64,000 bases of DNA. It comes from Streptomyces sp. CC208A (GTDB taxonomy: Bacteria; Actinomycetota; Actinomycetes; Streptomycetales; Streptomycetaceae). Of the stretch, positions 60,382 to 64,000 are shown piece after piece (position 1 is the first letter of the stretch; every line of letters starts with the position of its first letter). The stretch spans positions 39,220 to 103,219 of the forward strand of contig NZ_JASCXN010000030.1 of NCBI RefSeq assembly GCF_030010625.1, written 5' to 3'. The position numbers and the translations under genes were made by a program. The notes under the pieces were generated by a model. That model searched no databases. It was not told where the DNA came from and saw nothing but the letters and a program-made list of their open reading frames with translations.

Positions 60382-63300
60382 ATGGCACCCCGGCTCAGCG
60401 TCATCGTCCCGATCTACAACGTGGCGGAGTACCTACCCGCTTGCCTCAACTCGCTCGCTGCCCAGACCTTCCAGGGCCTGGAAGTGCTGATGATCGACGA
60501 CGGGTCGACGGATGAGTCGAACGCCATAGCCACGGAGTTCGCGGAGCGGGACAAGCGCTTCCGGCTGATCCGCAAGGAGAACGCCGGTCTGGGTGCCGCG
60601 CGGAACACGGGTCTCGATGCCCTGGCTCCGGAGAGCGAGTACCTCACCTTCGTCGACAGTGACGACGTCATCCCGCCGGACGCCTACCGGATCATGATCG
60701 AGACCCTCGACGAGACCCGGTCCTCCTTCGCGGCGGGCAACGTCGAGCACATCAACTCGACCCGGGTGTGGCAGTCGCCGATGCACCGCTTCATCTCCCA
60801 GGGCACGGTCCACAAGACGCACGTCCGCAAGAAGCGGATCCTGCTCAACGACCGCATCGCCTGCAACAAGGTCTTCCGCCGCTCCTTCTGGGACCAGCAC
60901 GCGTTCCGCTTCCCCGAGGGCGTGCTGTACGAGGACATCCCGGTCACCATCCCGGCCCTGTACCTCGCCGAGTCCGTCGACATCATCAGCCAGACCACGT
61001 ACTACTGGAGGCTGCGCGACGGCGTCTCCAACCCGTCGATCACCCAGCGCCGCAACGTGCCGAAGGCCGTCCGCGACCGCGCGTCCGCCGTGGAGGGCGT
61101 CAGCCGCTTCCTCGCCGAGCAGCCGGACGCCAAGGCGCTGAAGCGCGACTACGACCGCACGGTGCTCACCGGCGACCTGCGCATCTTCCTCAACGTCATG
61201 CCCGACGGCGACGCGGATTACCACGCCGAGTTCATGCGCACGGCCAACAAGTTCCTCGACGGCATCGACTTCAGCCTGATCGAAACGCTTCCCACCCCGC
61301 TGCGCGTCAAGTGGCTGCTCACCCGCAAGCACGCGGTCAAGGAGCTCATCGCGTTCATCCAGGACGAGCGCATCGGCGAGCCGGTCCCCATCGAGGGCAC
61401 CCTGCGCAAGTACGCCAAGTACCCCTCGCTGGAGACCCTGCCGAACCTGGTCCCCAAGAAGCTCCTCCGGGTCGACAAGGACCTCCAGCTGCGCTCCCCG
61501 CTCACCGAGCTGTGCTGGGAGAACGGCAAGCTGAAGCTGGCCGGCCACGCCTGGATCGACCGCGTCGACCACAGCGGCAAGCACAGCATCGTCAAGGTGC
61601 TCCAGCTGAAGAAGGACGGCACCCAGCGCCGTACGCTCATCCCGCTCGGCAACACCTTCGCCCCCAAGGCCACCACCGACTCCGGGCACAAGGGCCGCGG
61701 CCACAACTTCGACTGGGCCGGCTGGGAGACCGTCATCGACCCGGCGCGTCTGCGCAAGGGCGACCAGTGGCAGGAGGGCCTCTGGCACGTCGGCATGCGC
61801 GTCATGTCCGGTGGCCTCGTGCGCTCCCGCTCCGTGCACTCGTACGGCTCCGACCGCCTCTCCTACCCGCCCTACCAGTGGCTCGACGAGGACTACCGCC
61901 TGCTCCCCGAGCTGCGGAAGGCCGCGCTCAAGCTGCGCGTCGAGAAGGTCCCGGCCCTCATCACGGGCTTCCGTCCCGAGGGTGACGACCTCGTCGTCGA
62001 CGGCACCTTCCGCGAGGCCCTCGCCGAGGGTACCGAGCTCTTCCTGCGGGTCATCAACCAGAGCAGCGGCGAGATCCTCCTCTACCCGGCCGAGGTCCTC
62101 GACCACTCCGGCAAGCACAAGCCGCTCAGCGTCCGCGTCCCGCTCCGTGACATCGCCCTGCTCCCCGAGCACCTGGATGGCCTCACCCCCGACGCCGCGA
62201 AGGCCATGCGCCGTAACTGGAGCACCCAGCTCCGCATCGAGGAGCCCGGCAAGCCCCCGCGGAACGTCAAGACCGTGATCAAGGACGGTCTCGCCGACCT
62301 CCAGGTCCGCCTGCCCAAGTCCTTCGGCGAGGGCGCCGACCGCAACGAGGTCGCGGTCCTCGGCGGCACCAACGGCTACTTCAAGTTTTCGGGCCGTCCG
62401 CTGCGTGGCAAGATCACCGGCATCTCGGAGTCCGACGGCACGTTCACGATCCGCGGTACGGCCCCGGCGGACCTGACGGGCTACCACCTGGTCGTCAGCG
62501 CGAAGAGCCGCTTCGACGAGCGGAAGGTCCCGCTGACCCTGCACGCGGACGGCACCTTCGAGGCCTCCTTCCGCCCCTCCCGGATGTCGGGCGCCTCCGG
62601 CAACCTGCCGCTGAAGACCGGCCGCTGGGTCTTCCGCCTGGACGGCCCGGAGGAGACCGACCCGCGGCTGACGCTCGTCGCGGACCGGCTCGCCGTGCCG
62701 CAGTTCCCGATGGAGGGAGCCGCCGACGGCCGCGACTACCGCCTGGAGATCCTCTGGCAGGACCATCCGCAGCTCCACTGCCTGCCGGACCTCAATGACC
62801 GGGAGTACGGCGCCAACCGCCAGTACCAGCTCCGTCAGGAGGTCTACGAGGCCGCCCGCGAGCTGCCGCTGCGCGACCAGGTCCTCTACATCAGCTACAA
62901 CGGCAAGCAGTTCTCGGACAGCCCGCGCGCGCTCTACGAGGAGCTGCTGCGCCGGGGCTCGGACGTCGAGCACCTGTGGGCGGTCCGCGACGGCCAGGTC
63001 GAGCTGCCCGACACGCTCAAGGCCGTCCGTTTCCAGGGCACCGACTGGTACGAGGCGCTGGCCCGCGCCCGGTACATCGTCACCAACGCCCACCTGCCGC
63101 ACTGGATCAAGCGGCGCGAGGGCCAGGTCATCGTCCAGGCCTGGCACGGCACGATGCTGAAGAAGATCGGCCTCGACATCGACGCGCCGAAGTTCGACCC
63201 GAACTACCACGCGCGTCTGGTCCAGGAGGCGGCGAACTGGAACATCCTCGTCTCGTCGAACCGCTTCAGCACGCCCATCCTCAAGCGCGCCATGGGCTAC

Positions 63301-63969
63301 GACGGTCTGATCGCCGAGATCGGCTACCCGCGCAACGACTACCTCTACGCCGAGGACCGCGACGAGCGGGCCGAGGCCGTGAAGGAGAAGCTCGGCCTGC
63401 CGAAGGGCAAGAAGGTCGTGCTGTACGCGCCGACCTGGCGTGACGACCTGTCGCACAGCCGCGGCCAGTTCAAGTTCGACCTCCGCGTCGACCTCGAGGA
63501 CGCCCGCCGCCGTCTCGGCGACGACCACGTCTTCCTCGTGCGCCGCCACTCGAACATCGTGGACCTCGTCCCCGGTGCCGGGAACGGCTTCGTCTTCGAC
63601 GTCTCGGAGTACCCGGACATCGCGGACCTGTACCTGGCGGCCGACATCATGATCACGGACTACTCGTCGGTCATGTTCGACTACGCCCACCTGCGTCGTC
63701 CGATGTTGTTCTTCACGTACGACCTGGAGCACTACCGGGACCGCCTGCGCGGCTTCTACTTCGACTTCGAGCAGGACGCCCCCGGTCCGCTCATCAGCAC
63801 CTCCGACGAGCTCATCCAGGCCATCCTCGACGTCGACAAGGTGGCGGCCGAATACCAGGAGAAGTACGACGAGTTCCACCACAACTTCTGCGACCTCGAC
63901 GACGGTCACGCGTCGGAGCGTCTGGCCGATCTGATGTTCAAGACGGCCCAGGACGGCGCGCCGCTGTAA
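60382..63969 (+). CDS. Large bifunctional GT2/CDP-glycerol glycerophosphotransferase with central beta domains
   Basis: This 1195-residue protein has three regions. The N-terminal GT2 domain (about residues 4-250) shows LSVIVPIYNVAEYLPACLNS, LMIDDGSTDESNAIATEFAE and the metal-binding TFVDSDDVIPPDAY. A central region (about 340-800) looks like several beta-sandwich repeats (KLKLAGHAWIDRVDHSGKHS, LRGKITGISESDGTFTIRG). The C-terminal phosphotransferase domain (about 820-1190) has VIVQAWHGTMLKKIGLD, AEIGYPRNDYLYAE, VVLYAPTWRDDLSHSRG and IMITDYSSVMFDYAHLRRP. The His and Asp residues of the family are retained. It likely builds or decorates teichoic-acid-type polymers. The ATG at 60382 has AAAGGA about 12 nt upstream. 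The window ends 31 nt after the stop. Confidence 0.92.
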   Translation: MAPRLSVIVPIYNVAEYLPACLNSLAAQTFQGLEVLMIDDGSTDESNAIATEFAERDKRFRLIRKENAGLGAARNTGLDALAPESEYLTFVDSDDVIPPDAYRIMIETLDETRSSFAAGNVEHINSTRVWQSPMHRFISQGTVHKTHVRKKRILLNDRIACNKVFRRSFWDQHAFRFPEGVLYEDIPVTIPALYLAESVDIISQTTYYWRLRDGVSNPSITQRRNVPKAVRDRASAVEGVSRFLAEQPDAKALKRDYDRTVLTGDLRIFLNVMPDGDADYHAEFMRTANKFLDGIDFSLIETLPTPLRVKWLLTRKHAVKELIAFIQDERIGEPVPIEGTLRKYAKYPSLETLPNLVPKKLLRVDKDLQLRSPLTELCWENGKLKLAGHAWIDRVDHSGKHSIVKVLQLKKDGTQRRTLIPLGNTFAPKATTDSGHKGRGHNFDWAGWETVIDPARLRKGDQWQEGLWHVGMRVMSGGLVRSRSVHSYGSDRLSYPPYQWLDEDYRLLPELRKAALKLRVEKVPALITGFRPEGDDLVVDGTFREALAEGTELFLRVINQSSGEILLYPAEVLDHSGKHKPLSVRVPLRDIALLPEHLDGLTPDAAKAMRRNWSTQLRIEEPGKPPRNVKTVIKDGLADLQVRLPKSFGEGADRNEVAVLGGTNGYFKFSGRPLRGKITGISESDGTFTIRGTAPADLTGYHLVVSAKSRFDERKVPLTLHADGTFEASFRPSRMSGASGNLPLKTGRWVFRLDGPEETDPRLTLVADRLAVPQFPMEGAADGRDYRLEILWQDHPQLHCLPDLNDREYGANRQYQLRQEVYEAARELPLRDQVLYISYNGKQFSDSPRALYEELLRRGSDVEHLWAVRDGQVELPDTLKAVRFQGTDWYEALARARYIVTNAHLPHWIKRREGQVIVQAWHGTMLKKIGLDIDAPKFDPNYHARLVQEAANWNILVSSNRFSTPILKRAMGYDGLIAEIGYPRNDYLYAEDRDERAEAVKEKLGLPKGKKVVLYAPTWRDDLSHSRGQFKFDLRVDLEDARRRLGDDHVFLVRRHSNIVDLVPGAGNGFVFDVSEYPDIADLYLAADIMITDYSSVMFDYAHLRRPMLFFTYDLEHYRDRLRGFYFDFEQDAPGPLISTSDELIQAILDVDKVAAEYQEKYDEFHHNFCDLDDGHASERLADLMFKTAQDGAPL

Positions 63970-64000
63970 CCCCGGCACGGAAGAGGGCCCCGGCCCGCAG

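Overview
The window is chromosomal DNA from a Streptomyces-type actinomycete. The evidence is very high G+C, strong codon-position bias, many GTG starts, the clpP1-clpP2-clpX arrangement preceded by a ClgR-type box, an Fe-type superoxide dismutase with a Nur-type nickel operator, an mreBCD-pbp2-rodA cluster, and the overall order malQ, pepN, asd, S8 protease, sodF, tig, clp, valS, folC, ndk, mre, rodA. From memory this is a conserved Streptomyces core order. No database could be consulted, so family names rest on motif recognition.

Layout. 1-7.9 kb: a partial GH84 glycosidase, a small protein made of 12-residue repeats coupled to malQ, a MarR/EamA divergent pair, a LysR regulator and allantoicase. 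8-25 kb: two aminopeptidase N paralogues, asd, a large secreted subtilase, a CGNR regulator divergent from a VOC and a PNPOx-like gene, a secreted R61-type serine hydrolase, a nuclease-like protein, sodF and an amino-acid permease. 25-29.6 kb: bioY (carrying a repeat element in frame), rpiB, a Nei-type glycosylase, a PP2C phosphatase, a small membrane protein, tRNA-Gly and tRNA-Pro. 29.7-35 kb: protein quality control (tig, clpP1, clpP2, clpX). 35-50.5 kb: valS, folC, DUF4233, ndk, the elongation/cell-shape cluster mreB-mreC-mreD-pbp2-rodA, a CYTH/CHAD protein and a B12-binding radical SAM gene. 57.7-64 kb: two divergent large bifunctional proteins combining a GT2 domain with a CDP-glycerol glycerophosphotransferase domain, likely acting in teichoic-acid or related wall polymer synthesis.

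The most interesting part is a compact 7.15-kb integrated element (about 50430-57586). It is inserted into the 3' end of the radical SAM gene. The host gene keeps an intact reading frame because the element supplies its own version of the last 23 codons. The original last 23 codons lie stranded at the other end, about 50 bp from a large serine integrase. The element carries a Scr1/XRE-DUF6879 operon, two small Cys-containing proteins, a small serine resolvase with a res-like array of GAGACG repeats in front of it, a SUKH (SMI1/KNR4-like) protein, a winged-helix-like protein overlapped by a short zinc-finger-like ORF, and a 665-bp structured non-coding stretch. No transfer, replication or phage structural gene is visible, so it looks like a small integrative element or satellite, or a reduced one.

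Genes are commonly separated by long perfect G+C-rich hairpins, which act as bidirectional terminators between convergent genes. Several genes have a TANNNT hexamer 6-8 nt before the start codon and no ribosome binding site, which suggests leaderless transcripts.
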